A stretch of 64,000 bases of DNA, taken from CAZFBA01 sp964517135 (GTDB taxonomy: Bacteria; Cyanobacteriota; Vampirovibrionia; JBFMGH01). The stretch is from NCBI GenBank assembly GCA_964517135.1, contig CAZFBA010000019.1:1-64000 (forward strand). Direction: 5' to 3'. Of the stretch, positions 42,655-52,169 are shown in pieces. The notes under the pieces are model-generated. The model saw only the letters and a program-made list of their open reading frames with translations, searched no databases and was not told the origin of the DNA. Made by a program: the position numbers and the translations under genes. The first letter of the stretch is position 1, and each line of letters begins with the position of its first letter.

Positions 42655-43245
42655 TTAAAACCTGAAGTGTCTGACAGCTGCCCATATACCTATAACGACT
42701 GATATAATGAACCCTTGCGGGTAGCCAAGTGCGATAGGATGTGCTAGAAAGGCCAGAAGTATATCAAGTGGTCTCTGAATGAAGGCCATTAAGACGAAAG
42801 GGTTTCCACCAGAGTTAAAAAAGTAATTTATCATTTCAACAGGGTTATATAGCATGCCTACAAAAACCAGTGTACCTGCTATAACCTGAATTCGATATCC
42901 AACTTTATGACCTATAATTTTTGAAATGGCCTTTGCGATGATAAATCCCAGAAGGTATGCAGTTAAGATCATAATGAATATACCGCCAAACCCTGCGAGC
43001 ATGTTCCATACATACGACAATAAAAAGGCAATTAAGCCTCCTGCAAGAATTGACAGGGCATATTCGCTGTTTGTTATAAGTGTAGTGTGTGATTCGTGAG
43101 AGGTGATGCATTGAGGGCATTTTTGCCCGACGGGGGCTTGAATCATGCAGGATGTACAAATATATCTGCCGCATTCGTTGCATGATATACGGGTTTCACG
43201 ATCAGGGTGCCGGTAACAGTATGTCTTATCAGTATTTTCAGCCAT
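42655..43245 (-). CDS. B-box-type zinc-finger membrane protein
   Basis: The 196-residue protein starts with a cysteine/histidine-rich domain (residues about 9-45): 'CYRHPDRETRISCNECGRYICTSCM' then 'CPQC', the B-box-like finger of bacterial membrane proteins. Four to five hydrophobic segments follow. The finger should face the cytoplasm. Its role is unknown; it is transcribed with the GT4 gene. It differs from the zinc-ribbon membrane protein at 25301 in having the finger at the N-terminus. Confidence 0.8.
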   Translation of the reverse strand: MAENTDKTYCYRHPDRETRISCNECGRYICTSCMIQAPVGQKCPQCITSHESHTTLITNSEYALSILAGGLIAFLLSYVWNMLAGFGGIFIMILTAYLLGFIIAKAISKIIGHKVGYRIQVIAGTLVFVGMLYNPVEMINYFFNSGGNPFVLMAFIQRPLDILLAFLAHPIALGYPQGFIISVVIGIWAAVRHFRF

Positions 43246-43348
43246 TTTCTTTTTTCCTGTTATTTTTGAGATTCAACAATATTTTAGGCTAAAAAAATAA
43301 TTTGCGTAAATTTATATCTTACTGGCTTCTTTTTTTTTCAAATAGAAA

Positions 43349-43366
43349 ACCGGGAAAGTTCCCGGT
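43349..43366 (-). terminator. Stem-loop after the second secreted-domain gene
   Basis: ACCGGGAA and TTCCCGGT (43349-43356 with 43359-43366) form an 8-bp stem with a 2-base loop, 37 bases after the stop at 43404. On the minus strand a moderately T-rich tail (TTTCTATTT) follows. Confidence 0.6.
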
Positions 43367-43403
43367 ATAAATCCCCCACAAAGATAGCCCTAATGAATAA
43401 ACC

Positions 43404-44192
43404 TTAGAATTGATTATTTCCGAGTTTAGAATTAGATATTGTAAGTGGTTGTTCAAGTGTTACACCAAGTTTGGTTCCTGAAGGCAGAATGATGTTTTTG
43501 CCTTTGCGATACATAGCATAGCCTACGCCAACCAGACCGCCAACAGCGGTGCCAAAAAGTGCTCCACCTGCTACACTACCAAGAATAGCACCTGCGCTTG
43601 TACCTGCTACTGCACCTGCTGCTGTACTACCTGCTGCTGTTCCTGTAGCTTTTAAAACGATGTTAGATTTCTTACCACCTCTTAGAACTCCAGATTCATC
43701 ACTAGTAAGTATTTTAGCATTGATAGGTACTCTTTCTCCATTGGGTAGCTTAACAGAGTTGAACCTGATATCCATTAATGCATTTTTGCCAATTCTTCCG
43801 GCAGATTCAACATAGGTAATTTGACCTATCATTTCACTTCCACTGGGAATAACAACTTTACTGTCAATAATAAGGTTCTCATCTAGAGAGGCAGTAAAGG
43901 TATCGCCAACTCTGGCTGACATAGAATTAATTGTACTTGTTGTAACTACTTCAAAATTTGTGCCTCTTGGGGCTGTTGCTACACTTCCGTGCAGTGTTTG
44001 GGGCTGTTTTGCTTCTACATTTACTACAGGATACCTAGGAGCTTCAATGTCAGGCATTGCCTGGATGTTTTTGTCCTGTGTTTCAGATACTGGAGGAATA
44101 ATCTCATATTCAGTATTGATCTGAGCATAAACAGGGGAGTAATAAGATAAAAGCAAAGCTGCGGTTAAAAAACTTGCTGTGACTCTTTTCAC
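43404..44192 (-). CDS. Secreted protein, paralogue of 38550-39449
   Basis: The 262-residue protein has a signal peptide (about 1-23, ending VYA). The core domain has 'APRGTNFEVVTTSTINSMSA', 'GDTFTASLDENLII' and 'VIPSGSEMIGQITYVESAGR', like the protein at 38550. A long Gly/Ala-rich stretch (about 185-225) follows, with small-residue repeats resembling a membrane-spanning or glycine-zipper segment. It ends with 'GTKLGVTLEQPLTI'. I infer a periplasmic/outer-membrane-associated role without a named function. Translation starts at the GTG at 44192, preceded by AAGG; the longer frame back to 44234 lacks a signal. Confidence 0.7.
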   Translation of the reverse strand: MKRVTASFLTAALLLSYYSPVYAQINTEYEIIPPVSETQDKNIQAMPDIEAPRYPVVNVEAKQPQTLHGSVATAPRGTNFEVVTTSTINSMSARVGDTFTASLDENLIIDSKVVIPSGSEMIGQITYVESAGRIGKNALMDIRFNSVKLPNGERVPINAKILTSDESGVLRGGKKSNIVLKATGTAAGSTAAGAVAGTSAGAILGSVAGGALFGTAVGGLVGVGYAMYRKGKNIILPSGTKLGVTLEQPLTISNSKLGNNQF

Positions 44193-44304
44193 TTTAAACA
44201 CCTTTCCTTCCACAAAAATATTATTTAAAACCAATTAATTTCATTGTTAGTTATGACTATTTTTATGTATTTTAGAGAAGGTGTCTAGTTTGTAACGATT
44301 TGAT

Positions 44305-44332
44305 AATCAAAAACAAGGGCATATAGCCCTTG
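44305..44332 (-). terminator. Rho-independent terminator of pilB-pilC
   Basis: CAAGGGC and GCCCTTG (44314-44320 with 44326-44332) pair with a 5-base loop. On the minus strand the sequence continues TTTTTGATTAT. It lies 54 bases after the pilC stop. Confidence 0.85.
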
Positions 44333-44385
44333 TGAAGTGTATTGTAACCATTATCGTTTGATAATAGAATATTAAGTTTTTGTTA

Positions 44386-45627
44386 TTAGTGCATAATGTT
44401 GTGCATATCGAATAATGGCAGGTAAAGTGCCAGTGCAATAACCAGTACTACACCACCCATAACAACTGTCAGTATAGGTTCAATCATTGTGGTCATTGCG
44501 TCAACAGCGTTGTCAACTTCAATATCAAGGAAGTCTGCTGATTTTTCAAGCATAGTTTCGAGGTTTCCGGTTTCTTCTCCTACTGCAATCATTCTGACAA
44601 CCATCAGCGGGAAAGCTCCGCTTTTTTCAAGTGGCTTTGAAAGTGATCCACCAGCTCTCAAGCTTTCAGCAGCTTTGTTAAATGAGTTTTGAAGTATATA
44701 ATTGTCTACAGTACCTGCTGCGGCCGAGAGTGATTCAGTAATAGATACACCGGCTCCAAATACAGTACCGAGGGTTCTGACGAAACGGCTGACATAGACT
44801 GATCTGACAACGTGTCCAACAAGAGGTATGCGTAAAGTGTATTCATCAACAAGTGGTTTACCGACACCTTTTCTGAACCAGTTAAACCAGATAAGAATGC
44901 CGATTGTAATACCTAATATCATCCACCACCAGCCGATGACGAAGTTGCTGACACCCAGAACGAACATTGTTGGTAGAGGTAGCTGGGCTCCTGAACTGTC
45001 ATAAAGGCCTTTGAATACAGGTACTACAAAGACAACTAATACAGTAACAACACCAACAATAGCTAACACAACGATAGTTGGATATGTTAAAGCAGCAATT
45101 AATTTACCGTTCAGTCTTTGTATAGCATCTAAAAGGGTGTTTAGCCTGTGACATATCCTTTCGAGTTCCCCTGAAACCTCACCGGCTCTTATAAGGTTAA
45201 TATACAATTTGCTAAAAATGTCAGGGTGTCTGGCAAGTGCACGACTGAGTGAGTCACCGGTCAGAACGTCTGTTCTTACCTGATTAAGAGCACTCTTTAA
45301 CCTGACGTTAATTGTTTGTTGTTCTAGCATAAATAATGCTTCAACGAGAGGAATGCCGGCATCAATAAGGGTTGCAAGTTGTTGAGTAAAGATTACAATG
45401 TCTTTCAACCTTACCCTTGGCTCAAAAACCTTGCCGATAAAGGGCAACTGACGAAGAAGATACATTACATCGTCATTTTTTTGGGGGTTCATATCTTCAA
45501 GGCTGGTAGGGATGGTTCCCTGTTTTCTGAGAGCTTCTCGAGCGGCTTTTTCGCTTGGAGCTTCTATCTGGCCTTGAACGGATTTATTGGTTTTGCTTTC
45601 TATAGCTTTATAACTGTATACTGGCAA
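44386..45627 (-). CDS. pilC: Type IV pilus assembly platform protein PilC (T2SF)
   Basis: The 413-residue inner-membrane protein has two T2SSF domains (about 75-195 and 280-400), each ending in hydrophobic segments. It contains 'FTQQLATLIDAGIPLVEAL' (about 85-103) and 'GEVSGELERICHRL'. The later 'VGEETGNLETML' is the second-domain copy of the same motif. It anchors the pilus motor. It follows pilB by three bases, so the two are translationally linked. PilT, PilM-Q and PilD are not in the window. Confidence 0.96.
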   Translation of the reverse strand: MPVYSYKAIESKTNKSVQGQIEAPSEKAAREALRKQGTIPTSLEDMNPQKNDDVMYLLRQLPFIGKVFEPRVRLKDIVIFTQQLATLIDAGIPLVEALFMLEQQTINVRLKSALNQVRTDVLTGDSLSRALARHPDIFSKLYINLIRAGEVSGELERICHRLNTLLDAIQRLNGKLIAALTYPTIVVLAIVGVVTVLVVFVVPVFKGLYDSSGAQLPLPTMFVLGVSNFVIGWWWMILGITIGILIWFNWFRKGVGKPLVDEYTLRIPLVGHVVRSVYVSRFVRTLGTVFGAGVSITESLSAAAGTVDNYILQNSFNKAAESLRAGGSLSKPLEKSGAFPLMVVRMIAVGEETGNLETMLEKSADFLDIEVDNAVDAMTTMIEPILTVVMGGVVLVIALALYLPLFDMHNIMH

Positions 45628-45630
45628 GTT

Positions 45631-47394
45631 TTATCCCTCCAAATCTATGCCTAATATTCTTTGTAATTCAGTAATTGTTGTTAATCCTGCTAAAGCTTTT
45701 CGTCGGCCATCCATTGCAAGTGTTAACATGCCGTTTTTTACAGCAGTTTCAGTGATCTGGAAAGATGAAGCCTTTCTGTCAATAAGAGTTTGAATTTCTC
45801 TATCAAAGTTCATAATTTCGTAGAGACCAAGCCGGCCTTCATATCCTGTGCCTCCGCAGCGGTCACAGCCTTTTCCTTTGTAAAGGGTTATACCCTGTGG
45901 GCCGGGTCTTACTCTTAGTAACTGAATTTCTTCTTTAGAGGCTTTATAAGGCCGTTTGCATTTAGGGCATGTTCTTCTTACAAGCCTTTGTGCCATTACA
46001 CCTATGATAGCTGATGACAGAAGGTAAGCAGGTGTACCCATTTCCAGCATACGTGTAATTGTTGCACCGGCAGAGTTAGTGTGAAGGGTAGAAAATACAA
46101 GGTGACCTGTCAGTGCTGCGTGAATAGCAGCTTCCAGTGTTTCATTATCTCTAATTTCACCAACCATTATAATGTCAGGATCCTGACGAAGTATGGCCCG
46201 TAAACACATAGCAAATGTTAACCCTGCTTTTGTAGATACCTGGGTCTGGTTGATACCAGCAAGTGGATATTCTACAGGATCTTCAATAGTTACAATGTTT
46301 TTTTCTGGTGTATTAATCTCTCTCAGGCAGGAGTAAAGAGTGGTAGTTTTACCACTACCAGTAGGGCCTGTAACAAGGCAGACTCCATGAGGTGCACGAA
46401 TCATTTTGTTTATTTTTCTGATTTCATCTTCGCCAAAACCCAGTTTCTCAAAGCCACCAGCTGTAGCAGTAGGTCTTAAAATACGAATACAAACCTTTTC
46501 TCCATACATAACAGCCATTGTGTTAACCCGCATATCAAACTCTGATCTGCCAATAGAAATCTTCATACGACCATCTTGAGGGCGCCTTTTCTCTGCGATA
46601 TCCATACCGCTAACGATTTTAACCCTTGATACTACGGCAGCCGCCATTTTCTTTGGTATAGACATAGCTTCCCGCAATATACCATCTATTCTGTAGCGAA
46701 TTAAAAGACGTTCTTTCTGGGGTTCCATATGTACGTCTGATGCGCCTGTCTCAATTGCTTCTATGAGAAGTGAGTTAACAAGTTTTACTACAGGTTTGTC
46801 GTCTGCCTGTAGTTCTTCAGCCATCTGATCTGCGATAGTATCTGTATCATATATATCACCTTTATCAATATCAGCAGAAAGGTGGGCCATAGCTTCAGCA
46901 GCAGACTGTTTGACAGTAAAAAACTGTTGCAATATTTCGTCTAGTTCTTTGTGTGTTGAAACCATCGGCACAGGACGAAGACCGGTGAGAAGTGAAATTT
47001 CATCTAGCACTTCAAGGTCATCAGGCCGTGACATAACAACCGTGATACGGTTCTTTTTCTTATCTATTGATATCGGAATAACTTTATTACGGCGAATAAA
47101 TTCTTCTGGTAATATTTCCAGTACTTCTTTGTCAAAATTATGTTCGGTAACATTGAAATATGCTGTGTTGTGTTGCACAGCAAGCATCTGGCCAAGTTGT
47201 CTGTCGCTAACGTGTCCCTGTCTGATCAGGACAACACCAATAGGGTCTCCTGTTGCTCTGCTTTCTGTAAGAGCAGCTTCAAGTTTTTCCTGGGTTATTA
47301 TCCCGGCTTCAATTAATAAGTCACCAATACGTTTGGGTCGTTTGGGCTCTTGATTTATGGATTTTGGCTGCTGCTCTACTGGATTCGCCCCCAT
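45631..47394 (-). CDS. pilB: Type IV pilus assembly ATPase PilB
   Basis: The 587-residue hexameric ATPase powers pilus extension. It has an N-terminal MshEN-like domain with 'IGVVLIRQGHVSDRQLGQML', a Walker A 'VTGPTGSGKTTT' (about 345), an Asp box 'IEDPVEYPLAGINQTQV', a Walker B 'ILRQDPDIIMVGEIRD', a His box, and a four-cysteine zinc site (CPKC then CDRCG). AAGGA lies seven bases before the ATG. It forms an operon with pilC. The presence of the zinc site argues for PilB/GspE over PilT. Confidence 0.96.
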   Translation of the reverse strand: MGANPVEQQPKSINQEPKRPKRIGDLLIEAGIITQEKLEAALTESRATGDPIGVVLIRQGHVSDRQLGQMLAVQHNTAYFNVTEHNFDKEVLEILPEEFIRRNKVIPISIDKKKNRITVVMSRPDDLEVLDEISLLTGLRPVPMVSTHKELDEILQQFFTVKQSAAEAMAHLSADIDKGDIYDTDTIADQMAEELQADDKPVVKLVNSLLIEAIETGASDVHMEPQKERLLIRYRIDGILREAMSIPKKMAAAVVSRVKIVSGMDIAEKRRPQDGRMKISIGRSEFDMRVNTMAVMYGEKVCIRILRPTATAGGFEKLGFGEDEIRKINKMIRAPHGVCLVTGPTGSGKTTTLYSCLREINTPEKNIVTIEDPVEYPLAGINQTQVSTKAGLTFAMCLRAILRQDPDIIMVGEIRDNETLEAAIHAALTGHLVFSTLHTNSAGATITRMLEMGTPAYLLSSAIIGVMAQRLVRRTCPKCKRPYKASKEEIQLLRVRPGPQGITLYKGKGCDRCGGTGYEGRLGLYEIMNFDREIQTLIDRKASSFQITETAVKNGMLTLAMDGRRKALAGLTTITELQRILGIDLEG

Positions 47395-47773
47395 ACTAAA
47401 TTCCTTAAAATCTTTTTTAATTATTCTTCAAGACCTGCAGGGTTATGTTCACGTACACTTATAATAATTTTCGGCAGATTCAGCTGAAGCTTAAATTACA
47501 ATATCCATTGTATACCTATATTGTAATTTGTTCAAATCATTATCTCTTTATTTCTGGAGATAAAAACTTACAGATTGCTTTCAGATATTGAATTATTCAG
47601 TATAAAATAGTTAAAGATGTTGTCAGGTATAGCTCAAATGAACCCTGTTTATATTTTATATTATTATTTCTATTTATTATAAATGGAATGCTCTGTAAAG
47701 AGTATATTTTAACAATTGATTAATATATTTAATATTTGCTGATGATTTGAACGGGAAGTGATCAAGGATTTTA
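47395..47773. promoter_or_regulatory. Intergenic region upstream of pilB with a 12-bp inverted repeat
   Basis: These 379 AT-rich bases lie between the giant TPR gene and pilB. A 12-bp inverted repeat (AAATTACAATAT at 47493-47504, ATATTGTAATTT at 47518-47529) has a 13-base spacer, centred about 117 bases upstream of the pilB start. It could be an operator or leader structure. Nothing else is recognised. Confidence 0.5.
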
Positions 47774-50700
47774 TTAACTGTTATTAAGTTCTTTGAGTCT
47801 TTTTCGGGCTTTTTCTGCAATATAGCTATTTTGATCTTTCTTAAGAATGGTGTTTAATTCTTTTTCCATCAGGTCATAGCGGCCAATTATCTCATAAATA
47901 AGAGCTAATTTATAGTGAGGCAGTGAATTTTGAGGATCAAGTTTGATAACTTTATCATATAAATTGATAGCCTTGTTATATTTTGACATCTCCTGATAAA
48001 TGCTGGCAAGGCTATAATAGTCTTCAATGGTTTCTGGTATTGTGTCTACAGCCCTCTGGAAGTTTGTTGTAGCCATTATCCTTTCTTCGAGTTTTAAATA
48101 GGCCAGGCCAAGGTTGTAATAATAGCTTGGCCTCCTTGGATTCATTTCTACAGCTTTCTCAAATGCTTTAATGGCATCTTTAAACAGATTACTTCTATAA
48201 TAAGCAATGCCCAGCAGGAAGAAATGGTTTGGGTCGTTAGGTTCATAAATGGTGGCATTATATAGCACTGTTGCAGCTTTTGTATAGTCACTATTTTGAA
48301 TATAAGCCCAGCCAAGATTATTAAGTATTTCAGCATCTTTTGGCTTTATCTCAATAGCTTTTAAGTATGATTGAATTGATTGATTATATTTACCAAGCTT
48401 TTTATAGATTATGCCCAGGTTAAAATAAGCATCAGCAGAACCAGGATTAAGATCAATTACTTTCTTATATTCTGTCAAAGCTACATCTAGCTTGCCCTGT
48501 TTTGCTGCAACATAAGCCAGCTTATAATGTGCATCTATATATGAATGGTCTTTAGTTATAGCATCTGAATAATGATAAAATGCATCAGTAATATTACCTC
48601 TTTCTTCAGCAATAATGCCTTTATAAAATACTGCTTCAGCGTATCCAGGATCAATAGCCAGAGCCTGATCAAGGTAATTTATTGCAGTCTCATAATTATC
48701 TTGATTTTTACAGGCAATAGCAAAGTTAACATAAGACTCAGAATACCTTGAGTTTAGTGCAATTGCTTTTCGAAGCGTTTCTAGAGCATTAGAATTGAGA
48801 TCCTGGCCTATTTGTGCCCTTGCAATGTAGTTAAGAATCTTTACATTGCCAGAATCATGAGCTAAAGCATCCTTAAAGACCATTTCTGCCTGAACATAAT
48901 CTTTATTTATAAGATGTATTTCACCCATAACCCTGTAAGCATCTACTATTTTATACCCTGAATTGATAACACTTCTTATCTGGCTTAAAGCTTCATGCTT
49001 TTTGCCTGTTTCATTCAAAGCTATTGCAAGGCTAAATTTGTATTCCGGGTTTGCAGGGTTTTCTTCAATAGCTTTCTCGAAGTTGTAAATTGCTGTTTCG
49101 TAGTCACTATTTTGATAGTATGCTTTGCCAAGATAGTAAAAGCCTTCTGAATCGTGGGGTTTAAATGACAGGTACCGGGTTAAATGGTCTATTGCCTGAT
49201 TAAATGAATTTCTATACACATAAAATTTGCCTAGTTGAAGATAAGCTTCCGGGTTATCAGGATCTATAGAAGCAATCTGCCTGTATATTTCAGCAGCTTT
49301 AGCTCTTTGATTCTCAAAATCATAGATTTTAGCCATCTCAATTAAAGCAGGTATATAGCTGCTATTGTTTTTTGTTGATGTTATAAATTGCTCTTTTGCT
49401 TCTGAGAGGTTATTTTGCTTAAGTGCAATTATACCCAGCCAGTAATGGGCTTTCTCACTTGATGGTGCAGACTTAAGTGCTTGTTGAAAAGCTTCTTTAG
49501 CTTTAATAAGATCATCTTTTTCAGTCAGTATTTTACCTTTAAGTATAAATGCTTTAGCAAGACTGCTGTCAGCAGTTGTAGCCACATTAAGATATTTTAA
49601 TGCACTCTCATAATCACCTTTTTTATGATATATGTCACCGATTTTCCAGGCAAAAGTTGCATTTGACGGTTTCGCATTTAGAACACTTTCCATTAAAGAG
49701 ATTGCTGCTGTTGTATTTCCAGAGTCTATATAAAGATCAGCCAGCTTATCAGCAGCATTTTTGTACTCAGGGTCAATGGTAATTACTTTCTCAAGGGCTT
49801 CTTCTGCTTCTTTTAGATTACCCTGAATCTTATATGCTAGATACATTTGATAATAGCTTTCTGGCTTGTCTGGTTTGATTTTTGATGCTTTTTTTAGCTC
49901 TTCAATAGCTTCTTTGAACTTGCCTTCATTTTTAAGAATATAACTATTACTTAGCAGTGCTGTATAGTTGTCTTTATCTTCTTTTAAGGCCTTTGATATG
50001 TAGTCTTTAGCCTCAACCAGATTGTTTTCTTTTATCAATTGCTCTGCGGTAAGGCTGTATGTTGAGGCTATTTGTTCCTGTATGTCAGGGTAATGAGGAT
50101 CAATTTTCTGTACCCTGTTGAAATAACCCAGGGCTTCTCTGTAGTTTTTTAATTGAAATTCAGCCATACCTGCTTTATAGGCTGCCTGCGCAAAAGAAGG
50201 AAGAATGTGAAGTGCTTCCCGGAAGTTTTCTGAGGCATTGCTGAAATTATTTTTCTCGTAGTAGATGTTGCCCAGTTCATAATAAAGTTTGGAATCTTTG
50301 CTGTCCAGGCTTAAAGCTTTTTCAATATCTTTAATTGCCTCAGATTCTTTGTTTTGAACAAGATTGATAAGAGCTCTTCCCTTGAAGGCTTCGTAACTGG
50401 CAGGTTTTAATTCAATTGTTTTGTTGTAATATTGCATCGCCCTGTCAAGTTCACCGCTGTTATAATATGCATCAGCAAGATAAAGATACACTTCAGGATC
50501 TGAGGGATCTGTTTTTAAAGCTTCTTCGAATATTGTTTTTGCCTGATGGCTTTTGCCCTGTGCCATATAGATTTTTCCTGTCAGGTAAAGAGCATCTTTA
50601 TAAGAGGGTTGTTGTTTTACAACCTGTTCAAGTTTGCTCAGGGCTTTTGAATAATCTTTATTCTGGTAATATATTTTTCCGGTTAGGTAGTGAAGCTCAT

Positions 50701-52045
50701 AGTTATCAGTATACTGTGTAGCTTTATTTAAATATTCAAGAGCATTATCATACCTTTTTTCTTTTATTAAAATGTCAGCAAGAGCCAGTGCGCTTTTATA
50801 ATTTGCTGGATCAGTCTGAAGAGATTCTTTATATAGTTGAATAGCGTATGAGGTGTAGTTTCTTTCATTGAAGCTTCTGGCAGCCAGGTAGAGTGATTTT
50901 GATAACCCTCGTTTAGCCTGTTTGTTATCAGGGTCAATCAACAGTATTCTTTTAAACTCACCTGTCGCTTTATTATAGTTGCCCTGTTGCAAGTCGCCTT
51001 CAGCAATTTTTAAATAGTTATCAGTGCTGACAGGTAAAATTGATTTTCCTTTGTTCTGATAAGTTCTTGCCAGTTCATCTTTTCCAAGCTCTTTAAGGGT
51101 TTCTGTAATGTCTTCATAGGCATTATAATTATTTGGATCCAGTTTTATTGCTGTCTCAAGAGTATGATATGCTTTATCGAATTCTCTATTTTCTTTATAG
51201 AGCTTGCCCAGGGTATAGTATGCCTTTGAATCATTTTTTTCGACACTGACAACTTTTTCATAAAGCTCAATTGCAGATTTTACATCTCCTGAAGTGGCTA
51301 TTATAAAAGCGAGTCTCTTATATGCTTCTATAAGATCAGGGTTATTCTTAATAGCTGCTTGATAATGTTTTTTAGCATCTTCAAAATTACTGGATTCCTG
51401 ATAAACCATGCCAAGTTCAAAGTGTGCAGTAGAATTTTGAGGATCAAGGTTCAAGGCTTTCTTGTAATAGTTTATTGCTTCACTCATTCTGCCCTGAAGA
51501 TAAAGGCCATAACCTGTTGCTATCAACCTGTCTGGCCGGGATGACTTGATAGCCTTATGACCATTTGTATAATCAGGCTTATGTGTAACAATTGAAACGC
51601 TCGCCTCCCCCTTTTCATCCCGGTGCAATTGTTTTTGATGGGTAACAGCTAACGTTGTTTCCCTGTGAGACGACTGAAATTGAGTTTTAGGAGATATTGT
51701 TAATTTTTCCCTTAAAGACGGATCTTTATTTAAAGAAATTTGTTCTGCTCGATCAAACTCTGCTATTGCTTCATCGAGATAACCAAGTTTTTGATAGACA
51801 AGACCAAGATTATAGTAGGGTTTAGGTTCATTGGGTTTAAGTTTGATGGCTTTTCGGAAGGCTTCAATGGCATCCTGAAGCTTGTTTTCTTTCGTATATT
51901 TCATGCCTAGATTAAAATAATGTTTAAAATCTTCCTGTGCAAGAGCATAATGGCTAGCATGCCCTGAAAAGATTACCGGGTTACCCAGTAAACATTCTGC
52001 CCCGACTATAGTGGCTGAGAACAATAAAAAAAATCTGCGATTCAT
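47774..52045 (-). CDS. Giant exported TPR-repeat protein (1,423 residues)
   Basis: The protein has a signal peptide (about 1-37, 'HYALAQ' at the end) and is then almost entirely made of 34-residue TPR units; by length I estimate 36 to 39. A non-repeat insert of about 60 residues (about 115-175) interrupts the first few. Many units carry the consensus 'AIxxYxKAIxLxPxxxxAYxxLG'. It would form a long superhelix in the periplasm or on the surface, suited to hold many partners. It ends in 'EKARKRLKELNNS' without anchor or sorting signal. It lies upstream of pilB, but 379 bases apart, so a pilus link is only suggestive. Confidence 0.88.
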   Translation of the reverse strand: MNRRFFLLFSATIVGAECLLGNPVIFSGHASHYALAQEDFKHYFNLGMKYTKENKLQDAIEAFRKAIKLKPNEPKPYYNLGLVYQKLGYLDEAIAEFDRAEQISLNKDPSLREKLTISPKTQFQSSHRETTLAVTHQKQLHRDEKGEASVSIVTHKPDYTNGHKAIKSSRPDRLIATGYGLYLQGRMSEAINYYKKALNLDPQNSTAHFELGMVYQESSNFEDAKKHYQAAIKNNPDLIEAYKRLAFIIATSGDVKSAIELYEKVVSVEKNDSKAYYTLGKLYKENREFDKAYHTLETAIKLDPNNYNAYEDITETLKELGKDELARTYQNKGKSILPVSTDNYLKIAEGDLQQGNYNKATGEFKRILLIDPDNKQAKRGLSKSLYLAARSFNERNYTSYAIQLYKESLQTDPANYKSALALADILIKEKRYDNALEYLNKATQYTDNYELHYLTGKIYYQNKDYSKALSKLEQVVKQQPSYKDALYLTGKIYMAQGKSHQAKTIFEEALKTDPSDPEVYLYLADAYYNSGELDRAMQYYNKTIELKPASYEAFKGRALINLVQNKESEAIKDIEKALSLDSKDSKLYYELGNIYYEKNNFSNASENFREALHILPSFAQAAYKAGMAEFQLKNYREALGYFNRVQKIDPHYPDIQEQIASTYSLTAEQLIKENNLVEAKDYISKALKEDKDNYTALLSNSYILKNEGKFKEAIEELKKASKIKPDKPESYYQMYLAYKIQGNLKEAEEALEKVITIDPEYKNAADKLADLYIDSGNTTAAISLMESVLNAKPSNATFAWKIGDIYHKKGDYESALKYLNVATTADSSLAKAFILKGKILTEKDDLIKAKEAFQQALKSAPSSEKAHYWLGIIALKQNNLSEAKEQFITSTKNNSSYIPALIEMAKIYDFENQRAKAAEIYRQIASIDPDNPEAYLQLGKFYVYRNSFNQAIDHLTRYLSFKPHDSEGFYYLGKAYYQNSDYETAIYNFEKAIEENPANPEYKFSLAIALNETGKKHEALSQIRSVINSGYKIVDAYRVMGEIHLINKDYVQAEMVFKDALAHDSGNVKILNYIARAQIGQDLNSNALETLRKAIALNSRYSESYVNFAIACKNQDNYETAINYLDQALAIDPGYAEAVFYKGIIAEERGNITDAFYHYSDAITKDHSYIDAHYKLAYVAAKQGKLDVALTEYKKVIDLNPGSADAYFNLGIIYKKLGKYNQSIQSYLKAIEIKPKDAEILNNLGWAYIQNSDYTKAATVLYNATIYEPNDPNHFFLLGIAYYRSNLFKDAIKAFEKAVEMNPRRPSYYYNLGLAYLKLEERIMATTNFQRAVDTIPETIEDYYSLASIYQEMSKYNKAINLYDKVIKLDPQNSLPHYKLALIYEIIGRYDLMEKELNTILKKDQNSYIAEKARKRLKELNNS

Positions 52046-52169
52046 CTTTGTTTTGTTACACCTAGCATTTTTTGAGATTATACTATTGATTTTGATGGTG
52101 GGCTAGTTTGTATAGTTGTGCTAAGTGTTGACTAAAAATGATCGCAGAAAGGTGTCAATGATTCGGAAT

